From: Lineus longissimus | Lineage: Eukaryota; Nemertea; Pilidiophora; Heteronemertea; Lineidae | DNA: 64,000 bases | Assembly: GCF_910592395.1 (NCBI RefSeq) | Contig: NC_088312.1 | Location: 12,338,001-12,402,000, forward strand | Direction: 5' to 3' | Shown here: one piece after another, positions 1 through 9,534 of the stretch | Layout: each line of letters begins with the position of its first letter | Numbering within the stretch: the stretch's first letter is position 1 | The notes under the pieces: model-generated | Database searches by the model: none | What the model saw: the letters and a program-made list of their open reading frames with translations, nothing else | What the model was told of the DNA's origin: nothing | Made by a program: the position numbers and the translations under genes

Positions 1-746
1 TTTCATGACAGGTTCTGTTTCATATGCAAGGCTCGAAATAAGCAGTTTCGTATCGCAACATGCGACCGAATAATCCGAACTTGCAAGTCAAACGCCCGAT
101 ATCAAATTTAAAACTACGAAAAGCTGTTGACAATTGCTAGATTTGTGTATGCAAGTTTGTTGATGATGGGGACATGTGCATAATCGGCAAAGTGACTTTG
201 GAGAGCACCCAACATACGTCGTCACTTAGAATTCATTCTATTGGTCCAAATGGGAGGTGGGACCCACGTGACCTTATTGTTTACTAATGTATTCTCACAC
301 GAGGTGACCACGTGTGAGAATAATGTTTATTATTACTCGTTCTTCCCCTCATCTATAAGGTTGTGAAATAGTTTGCCCGAGGTGGTCGTGACCAGCTCCA
401 GTCTTGAGCAATTCAAGACTGGACTGAAAATCCACCATTAAACAATAACTGACCAAGAGCTCTGTAACATCTTGAGCTCTGGGCTCATAAGTGGCCACCA
501 ACATCTGGGCCATTTACCCGCTGCGCACACACATTACCAGTCACATTAATCTTCAATATGATGAAGGAAGTTAACTTAACAGAAGAAGAAGAAGATTTCT
601 CAAATGATGATTTTCTGTACATTCATAATTCATTTTTCAGGGAAAGGTTTCAGCCTTGGAAATGAGTAGGGGATGAAAAGAGTTGCCAAGTTGATTGACG
701 TTTTTGAGAAATTGATTAAAATAAAGACAATAATTTTAAACAAACA
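1..746. other. Intergenic DNA with three short hairpins
   Basis: No gene is visible. Three short perfect inverted repeats lie close together. One has a 12-bp stem at 290-301/311-322, with CACGTG in its right half. One has a 10-bp stem at 398-407/413-422 with a 5-nt loop. One has a 7-bp stem at 456-462/474-480. The rest is AT-rich sequence without recognisable signals. Confidence 0.5.
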
Positions 747-752
747 TTTATT
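747..752 (-). terminator. Candidate polyadenylation signal (AATAAA)
   Basis: The minus strand reads AATAAA here, about 137 nt after the stop codon of the exon ending at 890. Position and strand fit the 3' end of that transcript. The hexamer alone is weak evidence in AT-rich DNA. Confidence 0.4.
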
Positions 753-889
753 TCTCTCATTAGTTATAGAAATGTCAGCCCTTCAGCAGCCAAATTTGTA
801 AACATTCACAAAAAATTGCTACACAAATTCTCAAATTGCTAATCAAACGAAACTGCTGAAAAGCAAAATTGCTCCAGGTCCAAAAAAAG

Positions 890-1026
890 TTATTTCAAGC
901 CTTGCATAGCGTCAGATTTTCTAAACACAAGCCTTCTTTTATACCTTTTCCATTCTACTGGTTCCTTGGATATCTGTTGTGTCAATATAGGCTGGACTGA
1001 TGAGAATAAACTCTGGTCCCCATGAC
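890..1026 (-). CDS. Probable 3'-terminal coding exon of an unidentified gene
   Basis: The minus strand has a strong acceptor (pyrimidine-rich tract ending TTGATTTCAG at 1027) followed by about 45 open codons to a TAA at 890. The encoded tail contains LFSSVQPILTQQISKEPVEW and ends KSDAMQGLK. An AATAAA lies about 137 nt downstream. The open frame continues upstream to an ATG at 1120, but a stop precedes that ATG directly, so splicing at 1027 is preferred. Residue use looks coding (SKEPVEWKR followed by a basic run), but I do not recognise the family. Upstream exons would lie at higher coordinates and were not identified. It could also be a chance frame. Confidence 0.4.
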
Positions 1027-1250
1027 CTGAAATCAAGTAGGCAAGCATGTTTACAAATTGGGGAAACATTTTGGAATCAGTCAGGTCCCGAGTAGGAAAA
1101 TTTGTTTGAATCCTATTCATTCACCCTGGCCTTACAGCCTTAGACTAGAGAAGATGCTTTTCTATCTTAACACTTATTTTTCTCTACATTAGTATTCAAA
1201 GCACAGAGTAACACTGAGTAACAATGTCAATCAGGCCAGGCATAACTGAG

Positions 1251-1819
1251 GCTGAAAGGGTGGATGTCGTCCTGGGTGCCGACAAATGGTACCCAGGTTC
1301 GAGATCGACTGGACAATAAGCGCCCTGGGTGCCATTACACTAGACAAACAGCACCCAGCTTCTTTTTGCCTGGCTTATGGATCTTAGGGACGATGTTTCT
1401 TGCAATCTCGTTTTATCTCACGCCGTGGTACTTGTGGCATTAGCAGTGCTCGAAATAAAAAGACTGATAAACAGAAAAAACGTGTTTAGGCCTATCGGTC
1501 TTTGAAAGCACATTTCGGATATATCCCTCCTATATACCTTTTCTGAATAAAATGTGCTTTCAAAGACCTTTGGGCCTAAACGCGTTTTTTTCTGTTCATC
1601 TGTTCTTTTTATTTCGCGCACTGCTAATGCCACAAGTACCACGGCGCGAGATAAAACGAGATTGCAAGAAATGTCCTCGTCCCTAACATCCGTAAGCCAG
1701 GCAAAAAGAAGCTGGGTGCTGTTTGTCTAGTGTAATGGCACCCAGGGTGCTTATTGTCCAGTCGATCTCGAACCTGGGTACCACTTGTCGGCACCCAGGA
1801 CGACATCCACCCTTTCAGC
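1251..1819. mobile_element. Mutator-like foldback element, copy 1 (569 bp)
   Basis: Two arms of about 270 bp (1251-1515 and 1549-1819) are inverted copies around a spacer of about 33 bp. The termini are GCTGAAAGGGTGG and its complement. The element is flanked by the perfect 9-bp direct repeat ATAACTGAG (1242-1250 and 1820-1828). Long terminal inverted repeats with a 9-bp target duplication are typical of Mutator-like (MULE) elements. No transposase is present, so it is non-autonomous. A second copy lies at 11473-12060. Confidence 0.85.
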
Positions 1820-1828
1820 ATAACTGAG

Positions 1829-2639
1829 CAGTACTATCAATAATTACCCACACTGACAATGTGTTTGTAAAGCATCACGAAAATCCAACAGTAGGCCTAT
1901 CCCAGATTTGTGACACACCACTCACTGTCACTATGTCAGACTCATTGATTGAGACATCGACCACATTTGATTTTAAAAGTCGTCCAGGGGTAACACAAAA
2001 TAATGAATGTGTAGGCCTATACAAGTCATGTGTACATTGGCCGTGTATTGAGGTTTATCGATTAATCAAAATAATCTTGACACTCAACAGATTATCCTCA
2101 AGCATACGCCTTTTTCGTTGCACCCTGTACATTTGACATGAAACATCAACATTTTTGAGTGCATCTAGTGCATGTTATCGGTACTTTCCATCCAAAATAA
2201 GAAGCTATATATCTTACATGTAACTATTGGTTTCTTATCCATCCTGTTTAGCAATGAATACTAAGTAATCAAATCTAGAAATTATGTTTTTGATAGAAAT
2301 TCTGGTGAAAATTAGAAAATTTTTGTTCCTCGACCACCATGTTTGTTGGGTGCGATTTGACAAGTTCCTAGCTCACCGGCCAGCCGTCCTTCAGAGATGA
2401 CTGAAGACAGTCGTGCGTTATCAGTACAGAGGACATTCCGTTTGGCCAATATTTACAATAATTTTCTTTAAACAGTGAAAAGAGTATATGTCCTCGAAGA
2501 CCGTTTATCAAGTTGACATTTTATTGCCGGTCTCCGCTATTTACGAGTTGTACCAAGAAGTATTTAACTATAATATCCATTCATCCCAAGGAGGTGTAAT
2601 GTGGACAAAGTAACAACCAGAAAATGGGAAGCCATTGAC
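1829..2639. other. Intergenic stretch without recognised feature
   Basis: This AT-rich DNA holds two TAGGCCTA-type words and no convincing exon. The longest frame (1861-2136, plus) lacks coding character and any domain. Confidence 0.4.
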
Positions 2640-3244
2640 TTAGTTTTCATAATGATGATAATTTTGATCCATCCCAAAATTCATCGATGAAGACATAGTC
2701 ACAACCAAGGCCGGCCAGGAGAACACCAATGAATGACGTTTGCGATGTCCGAACGGATTGTAGTTTACGCTCCAGTATTCGTATCATATTCGGTTTTGAA
2801 CAGGGTCCATTCGGTCCGTTGCCAACAGTTGTGTCTTCCGTGGCCAACTGGTCAATGGAGACATAGTCACAACCAAAGCCATGGCGAGGAAAAATATCAG
2901 CGACTGTTTCAGTGTCTCTTCAACTCATAATTTTCGCCGATGTTCTTGTCATATTTGGTTTCAGGGGTCCATTCGTTTCCATGTGTCTTCCGTGACCAAT
3001 TGGACAATAAAGACAAAGTCACAATCAAGACCACGACAAGGACTAGACTAACGACTGTTGCAATGTCCTGACAAATTATATTTGGCTTCAACATATTCAA
3101 GGCCGGGCGGCTCCAAGAGTCCATTTGGTACGTTGCAAACGTGTATACCGTTTCAACTGCTCTAATAGACTCAATAAATTTTATTCTCATGAATAAGTGC
3201 GACTCAATACCTACCAGCCCAGTAGTTGACACAAATGAGGACAC
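2640..3244 (-). pseudogene. Decayed tandem unit encoding a hydrophobic segment
   Basis: On the minus strand a unit of roughly 150-175 bp is repeated about three times (near 3090-2940, 2940-2770 and 2770-2650). Each copy holds a diverged version of a valine/leucine-rich stretch followed by a Trp-x-Arg-Lys-Thr motif (SNWSRKTHG in the first copy, TSWPRKTQ in the second). The best-preserved copy encodes VVSLVLVVVLIVTLSLL, which looks like a membrane segment. Stops and frame changes interrupt the series, and the longest frame begins with GTG rather than ATG. It may be a duplicated exon that decayed, or exons with splice sites I cannot place. Confidence 0.35.
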
Positions 3245-3794
3245 ACAGCGGAGCCGAAACTATAAGTTGTGATTACGCAGAACTAGTTGCCATGGATCAA
3301 CGTACTCTAATTGTTCGAAGCAGCCTCTGTGAAACAATATTCCACGTAAAGCAGTTCTTAGGAACGGGGGCTTGTACGCGCCACTGCGTACGCAATTAAT
3401 GGCGGGTAAAAGGTCATTCAAATGTTGAGATCAACAAAAATCATTGCAAAATAAACCTGTTTTATTTTTATGATACAAGTGATTATTCGTTTAAACAATA
3501 TGGCCGGCACACGCTTGGCACTGGTTGCTATATTATAAACAAAATCTTTTAAAAATTTGTCAAACAAAAGTATTTTTAGCTAACTTGCTACATTCATACT
3601 CGCTGACAAAAATGTTAGTCACACGTACTTTCGTCCAAGTGATACGTGAGAGCTCGTAACTTTCTATTGTTATATGACGAAATGTTGCAGCATTATATAT
3701 ATACATGTATAACGTAAGAATGTGTCACCTGCCAAAATTTGAAGAAAGTTAAGAAATAGCCTACATATACATTATGTAGTTTACTGTCTTCGTC
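3245..3794. other. Probable 3' UTR and downstream flank of the BIR gene
   Basis: No coding signal is seen. A minus-strand AATAAA at 3461-3466 lies about 330 nt after the BIR-protein stop and could be its polyadenylation signal. Around 3296 the sequence GTTGCCATGG resembles half of an RFX X-box. Confidence 0.35.
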
Positions 3795-4688
3795 TCAATT
3801 CATGTTTAACGCCTGCGCAGCCTCTTCCACCACCTTAAACATGTCCATGAACGACTTGAAGTCGTCCCCGTTGTACATCAGCTGCTCCCCGATCACCTGA
3901 CCAACCAATTCTCGCGAGAAACCCATCCCGATAATCAATTGACACTCGTCTCTGTCCAGTCTTGCTTGGATCTCACGTTTGTCAACATCTCTGATCTGTT
4001 GTCGCCTGGGAGGCTGGGATTGGGCGAAGTGCGCTGGTTGCTCATTTGGCACTTGCTGCGTTGTCTGCTGCGGAGCAGGCGTAAATGGAGACCGTTTCTG
4101 TGCTGACGTCTGCAGGGCAAATTCCGCTGGGGCACTTTCCACATCACGAATGTCAACTACCAAATTGATGAAACTGTCCCCTTTTTCCCGCTTGATGAAA
4201 TCACAGAAAGGGTTGGCTTGGGCGTGTTCGATCCATGCGTCATTATGACGCAGAAGGTTAACCTTGACTCCACAATAGAAGCACATGACTTCCGATCGGT
4301 TTTGGTGAGGGAGGTGGACGAATCCCGCCTCTGCTGCCTCCTCGAGGGAATATCCCGTCAGCTTTGCCCCGATCCTCATACTTTCAAGCCTCTGTATCCT
4401 GTTCGCGAAGACGGGGTGCAACGCATTGGAGGGGTGGTAACCCATGTGACTAGATTTCGGTAGCTGCTTCCCCGACTGCGTCTTCGGTGTCATAGTTGGC
4501 GGGCTGTACATGGCACAGTCAGTCACAACCTCGTCATCCAAATGCAGCGCGTCAGTATCGCAGATGAGGTCGTCTTGGTTGGAGTTCCTAAAGATTCCAA
4601 TTCCTCGGTTGGACGAGGGTTTTGATGCTTTATGCCTTTGTCGTGGTTCATGGCATTCAGGATTCTGCCTGTCGTGCTCTGCTAGGAC
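3795..4688 (-). CDS. BIR-domain (IAP-like) protein, last exon; BIR plus UBA-like region, no RING
   Basis: This exon encodes 297 residues ending at TGA (3795). Its 5' edge is a strong acceptor (TTTTTTCTTTCCAG, then GTCCTAG) at 4689-4690, so the N-terminus lies in unseen upstream exons. Around residues 97-166 is a BIR domain with its zinc ligands (CFYC at 136-139, H155 in WIEH, C162 in PFCDF). A Gln/Pro-rich linker follows. Residues 246-293 resemble the UBA region of cIAP/XIAP proteins (MGFSRELVGQVI). IAPs bind caspases or signalling partners through BIR domains, and many carry a C-terminal RING ubiquitin ligase. Here the frame stops right after the UBA-like part, so no RING follows in this exon. 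The BIR assignment is strong and the UBA one moderate. Confidence 0.85.
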   Translation of the reverse strand, partial: VLAEHDRQNPECHEPRQRHKASKPSSNRGIGIFRNSNQDDLICDTDALHLDDEVVTDCAMYSPPTMTPKTQSGKQLPKSSHMGYHPSNALHPVFANRIQRLESMRIGAKLTGYSLEEAAEAGFVHLPHQNRSEVMCFYCGVKVNLLRHNDAWIEHAQANPFCDFIKREKGDSFINLVVDIRDVESAPAEFALQTSAQKRSPFTPAPQQTTQQVPNEQPAHFAQSQPPRRQQIRDVDKREIQARLDRDECQLIIGMGFSRELVGQVIGEQLMYNGDDFKSFMDMFKVVEEAAQALNMN

Positions 4689-5308
4689 CTGGAAAGAAAA
4701 AATTACGCAGAAATTGATTGGAAAAGAAGTTGTGAGAATTGCACATGATTCTTTTGGCAGAACGACAAAGAGAAAGTTGTTATGTGACTGGGGTTGCACC
4801 ACTGCCATTGGCAAGTTGAAATTGTGATACGCATACTGTATATCGATTGGTCACCCGTGATCACTTCGACCGGTATTATATTTGGGCGTCCAATCATAAC
4901 CGAAGATAATATTTGAGCTATGCATGGAGGTCTCTGGAAAAACAAAACGGTAGATCAGCCAGGAAAAGTTGGAAGTTGCCCAGAAGTTTGTGGCCAGGAG
5001 CCATTTCTCGAAGCTAACTGTTGGCTTTATCTCTTCTGTTACAGTAATGGTGATGCAAATATGTTCATTTCAAGGCAAGTGTTGTACTTTTGAATGCCGC
5101 TGGCCGGGAATATGTGACGGAAAGATTCTATAACGTGCGCTTTCGCTTGTTCCCGCAAAGGCTCATGTCCTCATCTAATTCAAAATTAGAATTGTCGTCG
5201 TGTGTGAAGACGATAATGATTTTAGATGATGTAAATTCTCTGGACGAACCACGCCCTATCGCAGAATAGACTATTATGTACCAAAAGACGTAAAGACACA
5301 TACAAATC
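4689..5308. other. Likely intron or flank upstream of the BIR exon
   Basis: This follows the BIR acceptor on the minus strand. No clear upstream exon was found. The open frames at 4703-4945 and 4510-4827 lack coding character or are antisense to the exon. Confidence 0.35.
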
Positions 5309-5314
5309 TTTATT
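5309..5314 (-). terminator. Candidate polyadenylation signal (AATAAA)
   Basis: The minus strand reads CTCAATAAAGA here, about 94 nt after the stop of the weak exon candidate at 5408-5623. It supports a transcript ending here but is not proof. Confidence 0.3.
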
Positions 5315-5407
5315 GAGCATACAACTCCTGTTCAGTAGAAAACACAATCAGTAAAATATAACAATATTGTTGTCACCAAATGTACAAACAGTATCATAAT
5401 ATTTGTT

Positions 5408-5623
5408 TTAATTCGATAAAGCGTGTGTTTTTTCACTGCACAGAGTCCGGCGCTGAGGCCCCGGACCGTGCGGTTGGCGTATATTCCCAAGGGTCAACGC
5501 GCTCCCCCACTTAGTCCCCGGATGAAGTGGTTGTCTTCGAGGATACTTTCGTTTTCCCATCAACTGCCCTAGCAGATTACCAAATCCCCGTTCATGATCA
5601 TTGTTGCCAAGGAGGAAAAACAT
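5408..5623 (-). CDS. Possible terminal exon, unidentified; contains a Gly-Lys-Arg motif
   Basis: A 71-codon frame with a true ATG, GC-richer than its surroundings, ends at TAA (5408) and is followed by AATAAA. The product contains GFGNLLGQLMGKRKYPRR, where Gly-Lys-Arg resembles an amidation and dibasic cleavage site of a neuropeptide precursor. No signal peptide is evident, and an in-frame stop sits directly before the ATG, so any secreted precursor would need an upstream exon spliced in. The family is not recognised. It may equally be non-coding. Confidence 0.25.
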   Translation of the reverse strand: MFFLLGNNDHERGFGNLLGQLMGKRKYPRRQPLHPGTKWGSALTLGNIRQPHGPGPQRRTLCSEKTHALSN

Positions 5624-5777
5624 CTATTTGACCAGGCTTTCGCAACTTCTACGAAGACCGGACAAGGAAGGAAGTACGAATTATTCACAGTCATGTGGAC
5701 ATGGAAACATTTCCCCGATTCCTCTTATAATACTAAGTATAGAAGATGTCCTACGAGTGACACGCTAATGAATAGTA

Positions 5778-6330
5778 GGGAGTTTTCGCAAAGCCCCCGC
5801 GACGTCCGCGTGAATGCCTGTCCCATTGTTCGACCACAGGCACTTGTAAATAAGAGCACACACACATAAAAGAATGGAAGGTAATGCACTGTACATTAGG
5901 CGATCTCCGTCACCACATCTGCAGCAAGATCACAAAGTCACCGCAAAAGATTTTTCAAAACTCCAACTGTTTTGCACAGTGAGAATATTATACTTTATCA
6001 TGGTATCTTTGATATCTACCTGTTCGCCGAAAATTGGTTTCAGAAACTAAAAAACCTACCGCTTATCTGGCGGTCAGCCAATGCTATAGCGTGTACATGC
6101 GTTATTGAGCAATTTATGACATATCACGACTAATTAAGGATTAAACTGGATACTGGGCGCCTCTGTTGGGGTCGGAAATTCTTCATCATATTACTGCTGT
6201 CTGCCATGATAAAATCTTAGTACTCTAAGATAAAATATGATATTCTCACTATGCAAAACAGTTGGAGTTTTGAAAAATCTTTTGCGATGGCTTTGTGATC
6301 TTGTTGCAGATGTGGTGACGGAAGTGCATT

Positions 6331-6364
<34 letters not shown>

Positions 6365-6718
6365 TTTATATAGCGCCGCTTTGAATTAAATTGTCAGCGG
6401 TGCTTTACAATACATACATAGATATAAAACAATTTAACCATAAAATACATTGAATAAAACACATACATGTAAAGTGGAAATATAGGTTAAAAAGATGCGT
6501 CTTTAAACATTTTTTAAAGTTGCCATTGTTTTGGACAATCTAATTTTTTTCTGGCAATTTGTTCCAGAGCTGTGGGGCGCTGACCGTCCATTCTTTTACG
6601 TGTGTTGTCAGTGGGGGTGCTCTTATTTACAAGTGCCTGTGGTTCGACCTCGTTATCAGGAGGTGATACAGTCACCAGGCATTCACGTTGGCGTTTCGGG
6701 GGATTTGCGAAAACTCCC
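5778..6718. mobile_element. Nested inverted-repeat (MITE-like) composite
   Basis: Outer arms 5778-5878 and 6587-6718 are inverted copies beginning GGGAGTTTTCGC and ending GCGAAAACTCCC. Inside lies a second inverted pair (about 5893-5998 and 6224-6322) sharing the ACATCTGCAGCAAGATCACA region, then an (AAT)n tract and a block starting TTTATATAGCGCC. No clear target duplication was found for the outer pair. It probably formed by insertions into an older element. A related small palindrome is at 13975-14095. Confidence 0.65.
6333..6361. repeat. (AAT)n microsatellite
   Basis: About nine consecutive AAT/ATA triplets are followed directly by TTTATATAGCGCC, a junction common in a dispersed repeat of aquatic animal genomes (recognised from general familiarity, not from a search). 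Confidence 0.8.
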
Positions 6719-7410
6719 TTGTACTTCGTCATTCGGGGTTGCGAAACCTGCCTAGTACATGTAGTGAGGTGATTCGAATTGTCGCCCAGTAAAAATCGTG
6801 GCAGACACAGCAGGGGGACCTTATTCTTCTTTTGCGTTCGGAATTTATAGCTCCACGTCAGACAGTCAGTCCGTTTTTGGCACCGAAATCGGCTGTCCTA
6901 GATAGAGTCTCGCGTCGAGCCCTTGTTTTGTGGTCTGGGTGGTATCCTTTGGCCAGTATTGCTGTCGTCTATTATTCTTAATTTTAAGAAGCAGGTCAGA
7001 GGCACATGGGATGACCTCTGATATGCAGCTCCACATCATGAACATATACAATTAAATAATTCATTTCAAAATACAAAAATCATTATTGAATTTCTTATCA
7101 ACTTTCAAATGATCAACAATGGTTTTGTTAGGACCACGTACTGGACGCCCATTGTCAATATTTTGACACTTGGAATAATCCATGTAGATATGCCCTAGAT
7201 CTATATATCGGCCAAGGTCGCAAAAAGAGAAAACCCAGATTTACATGTTTACACCACAACCTCACCAAACCTGTTCTAACTTCACCTTCTTCGTTAAGGC
7301 GTTTTCGTTTAGATATTGCGACTCCGGTGAAATGTTTGCATCATCTCAATTATTTATTCCTAACAATAAGGCGAGTCTAGTTTTCTACTGATAGATCCGG
7401 TTCCGTCCTA
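6719..7410. other. Intergenic stretch without recognised feature
   Basis: It contains GGGTTGCGAAACCTGCCTAG near 6734-6753, related to a sequence near 45055, which suggests a fragment of a dispersed element. No exon was identified. Confidence 0.35.
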
Positions 7411-7815
7411 CTATAGCCTTGTCGGATCCACAACATTCCGATGAACAGAATAGACCAATAGAATTGAATCGGGTCTTGTAGAACACAAATACGCCGAACA
7501 CAAAATACGCCGAACACAAAATACGCCGAACACAAAATACGCCGAACACAAAATACGCCTGTTGTTCTGAATTGAGACGTTTTCTATCCACAACCCCCAG
7601 TGAATGAATAGAGCTGACCAAGAGGATTAAATTCGGTATTGGAACACAAAATACGCCTAACACAAAATATATACGCCTATCGTTCTGAATTGAGACTTTT
7701 TCCGTCCACAATCTCCAGTGAATAGAGCTGACCAAGATGTTTCAATTCGGATCTATGGAAGAAGACAAAATACGCTGAACACTTTATATACGCATTATTG
7801 TTCTGTCTAAAAATG
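7411..7815. repeat. Two-level tandem repeat (16-bp unit inside a ~130-bp unit)
   Basis: At 7483-7558 a 16-bp unit (GAACACAAAATACGCC) repeats about five times. It is part of a longer unit of roughly 110-140 bp that also holds TTCTGAATTGAGAC and AGAGCTGACCAAGA. The longer unit recurs near 7560-7670, 7680-7780 and partly before and after. The open frames on the minus strand here are products of the repeat. Confidence 0.75.
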
Positions 7816-7914
7816 AGACGTTTTTGCTGTTTTCTCAAAGCATTTACTCCTACATTATAAAAGACTACATAATAAGGTGCAATAGTGATCATTTTCTATT
7901 CATGCAAATAAAGC

Positions 7915-8105
7915 TATTAAAGTATGTCAGGCATATGCTGTCTCCAAATAAAGCTGACTATCTTATAATTATGCTGTCCTCCAGTTAAACCTAAGTATTT
8001 CAGGCATATGCTGCCCTCCAATTACAGCTAAGTAAAACATCTTGGGCATATGCTGTCCTCGGCCAGCTAAGTAACACATGCATATGCTGTCCTCCAATTT
8101 GGGAA
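7915..8105. repeat. Degenerate ~50-bp tandem repeat
   Basis: The core GCATATGCTGTCCTCCA recurs about four times with the connecting sequence AGCTAAGTAA. It lies just downstream of the LRR gene and ends about 90 bp before its stop codon. Confidence 0.7.
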
Positions 8106-8193
8106 AAATACAATGATTGAGGCGTTTGCGCCGAAAAAGTCGCGTTGACACACACCCTACCATCACCTTCAGACAACATAAATGTTCGATTTT

Positions 8194-9534
8194 CTAAAAG
8201 TATAAAAACAGTTCTATCAAAAAGCTCACAAAGATGAGAAGCTCGACTCTTCCAGCGATCCTGACCGTCCCATCAACCCCAAGGAGGTTTGGGTCCCAGC
8301 TGCAATGTATGGTAGTCGCGGCATCCAAGTTCACGGCCGTACAGTTGTAATCCAATTTGACCTGCGTGTCTCCATAATTGCTGAACAGTAGGGCTACGTT
8401 GTTGACGGGGCGCTCGTCCTGGGCGCTTTGGATGCTTGCCGTCACGAAAATCTTGCCGGGCGCCTTGCAAGAGACAGACGGCAGCGGGACGCCCCAGCCG
8501 GTGCACACCCTACGGACGTAAAATGTCATCGGGTTGAGGTGGACGTCGTGACAACATTTGATCAGAGATGGCCGCTTGCAGATGAAGCTTTCACTTGGTA
8601 CATCCAGCAGGTTCATACCGAACGTATTCTCTGGGTTACTGCACGTCATTTTCTTTGCAAATTTCTGCAGACCGTTGTCAATGAACCAGGTCTTGACTGT
8701 GAGCATATGGCAGCTGCAGGACCAGGGATTGGCGGAGAGGTCGAATGCTAATGCCAAGCCCGACCGGGATTCCTGACCTGTCAGGGTCTTCAACACCGGT
8801 ACCCCGATCGTCTGGATCTGGTTTCGGCTGAAGTCCACATCCGTCATGGATTCAAGGGGCTGCAGCGCGCTATCCTCGATCAGAAAAACTTCAGATTGTC
8901 TCATGAAAAGAGACCTCAGGTTAGTCAATCCTTTGAATAAAGAGTTCTTGACAGTGTTGATAAAATTCCTGGACAAGTCCAGTTTCTGAAGATTTGACAA
9001 CGTGGAAAATGGACTGCCAGGCAACATCGCCTCTGTCAACTGCGTCGAAGACAAGTTTAACTCCAATAAAGATGTCAGGTTTTTGATAGACTCAAAAACA
9101 GGTAATGTAGATGCTCGAAGTCTGTTTCTGTACATATCCAAAACTTTGAGCCCATTCGGGAGACCAATTGGAAAAGATGTTAGTCCGTTATTCGGGAGAT
9201 GCAACTTCTCTAAGTTTTTGATCCCGTCAAAGGCGCCTGCTTTCACATGTTTGAGGCCCGTCTCTTCGATTCGTAGCATAGTCAGCTTCGGGAAGCCGGC
9301 AAATACGCCTTTCTTTAGTTGCGTGATGGACCCACCGTGTAGGAGGATAGTTGAAACTTGGTCCGCGTATTGTACTCCGTCTGCCAAAGCTTTATCCAGG
9401 GCGACTTCGGAACCAATGTCTCTACAAATGTACGTATTAGTGACATAGGAACAATCCCCTTTTACGCGCTGCATCAGAGATACGGCGCACAACATCAGCA
9501 GACACAACTGAGGACAACTACTAAGTTTCGCCAT
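8194..9534 (-). CDS. Secreted LRR protein with Ig-like region and GPI-type tail
   Basis: This is an uninterrupted 446-codon gene. The frame opens further upstream, but that codon is GTG. The first ATG (9534, context CGCAATGG) is followed at once by a signal peptide (about residues 1-26). Cys28 and Cys37 form a short N-cap, and about six leucine-rich repeats span residues 60-260 (motifs such as LEKLHLPNNGLTSFP and LQKLDLSRNFI). A C-terminal cap follows (NPWSCSC at 269-275, last Cys near 319). Residues 320-415 look like a diverged Ig-like domain (VCTGWG ... YNCTAVN). The last 18 residues are hydrophobic with no cytoplasmic tail, as in a GPI signal, although a short membrane anchor is possible. 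The layout resembles cell-surface LRR-Ig proteins and the LRR-GPI plan of VLR-like proteins. Ligand and role are unknown. Confidence 0.88.
   Translation of the reverse strand: MAKLSSCPQLCLLMLCAVSLMQRVKGDCSYVTNTYICRDIGSEVALDKALADGVQYADQVSTILLHGGSITQLKKGVFAGFPKLTMLRIEETGLKHVKAGAFDGIKNLEKLHLPNNGLTSFPIGLPNGLKVLDMYRNRLRASTLPVFESIKNLTSLLELNLSSTQLTEAMLPGSPFSTLSNLQKLDLSRNFINTVKNSLFKGLTNLRSLFMRQSEVFLIEDSALQPLESMTDVDFSRNQIQTIGVPVLKTLTGQESRSGLALAFDLSANPWSCSCHMLTVKTWFIDNGLQKFAKKMTCSNPENTFGMNLLDVPSESFICKRPSLIKCCHDVHLNPMTFYVRRVCTGWGVPLPSVSCKAPGKIFVTASIQSAQDERPVNNVALLFSNYGDTQVKLDYNCTAVNLDAATTIHCSWDPNLLGVDGTVRIAGRVELLIFVSFLIELFLYF

Noticed and set aside
9002-9448. 148-codon plus-strand open frame
   Set aside because: Antisense to the LRR block of the LRR/Ig-like gene.
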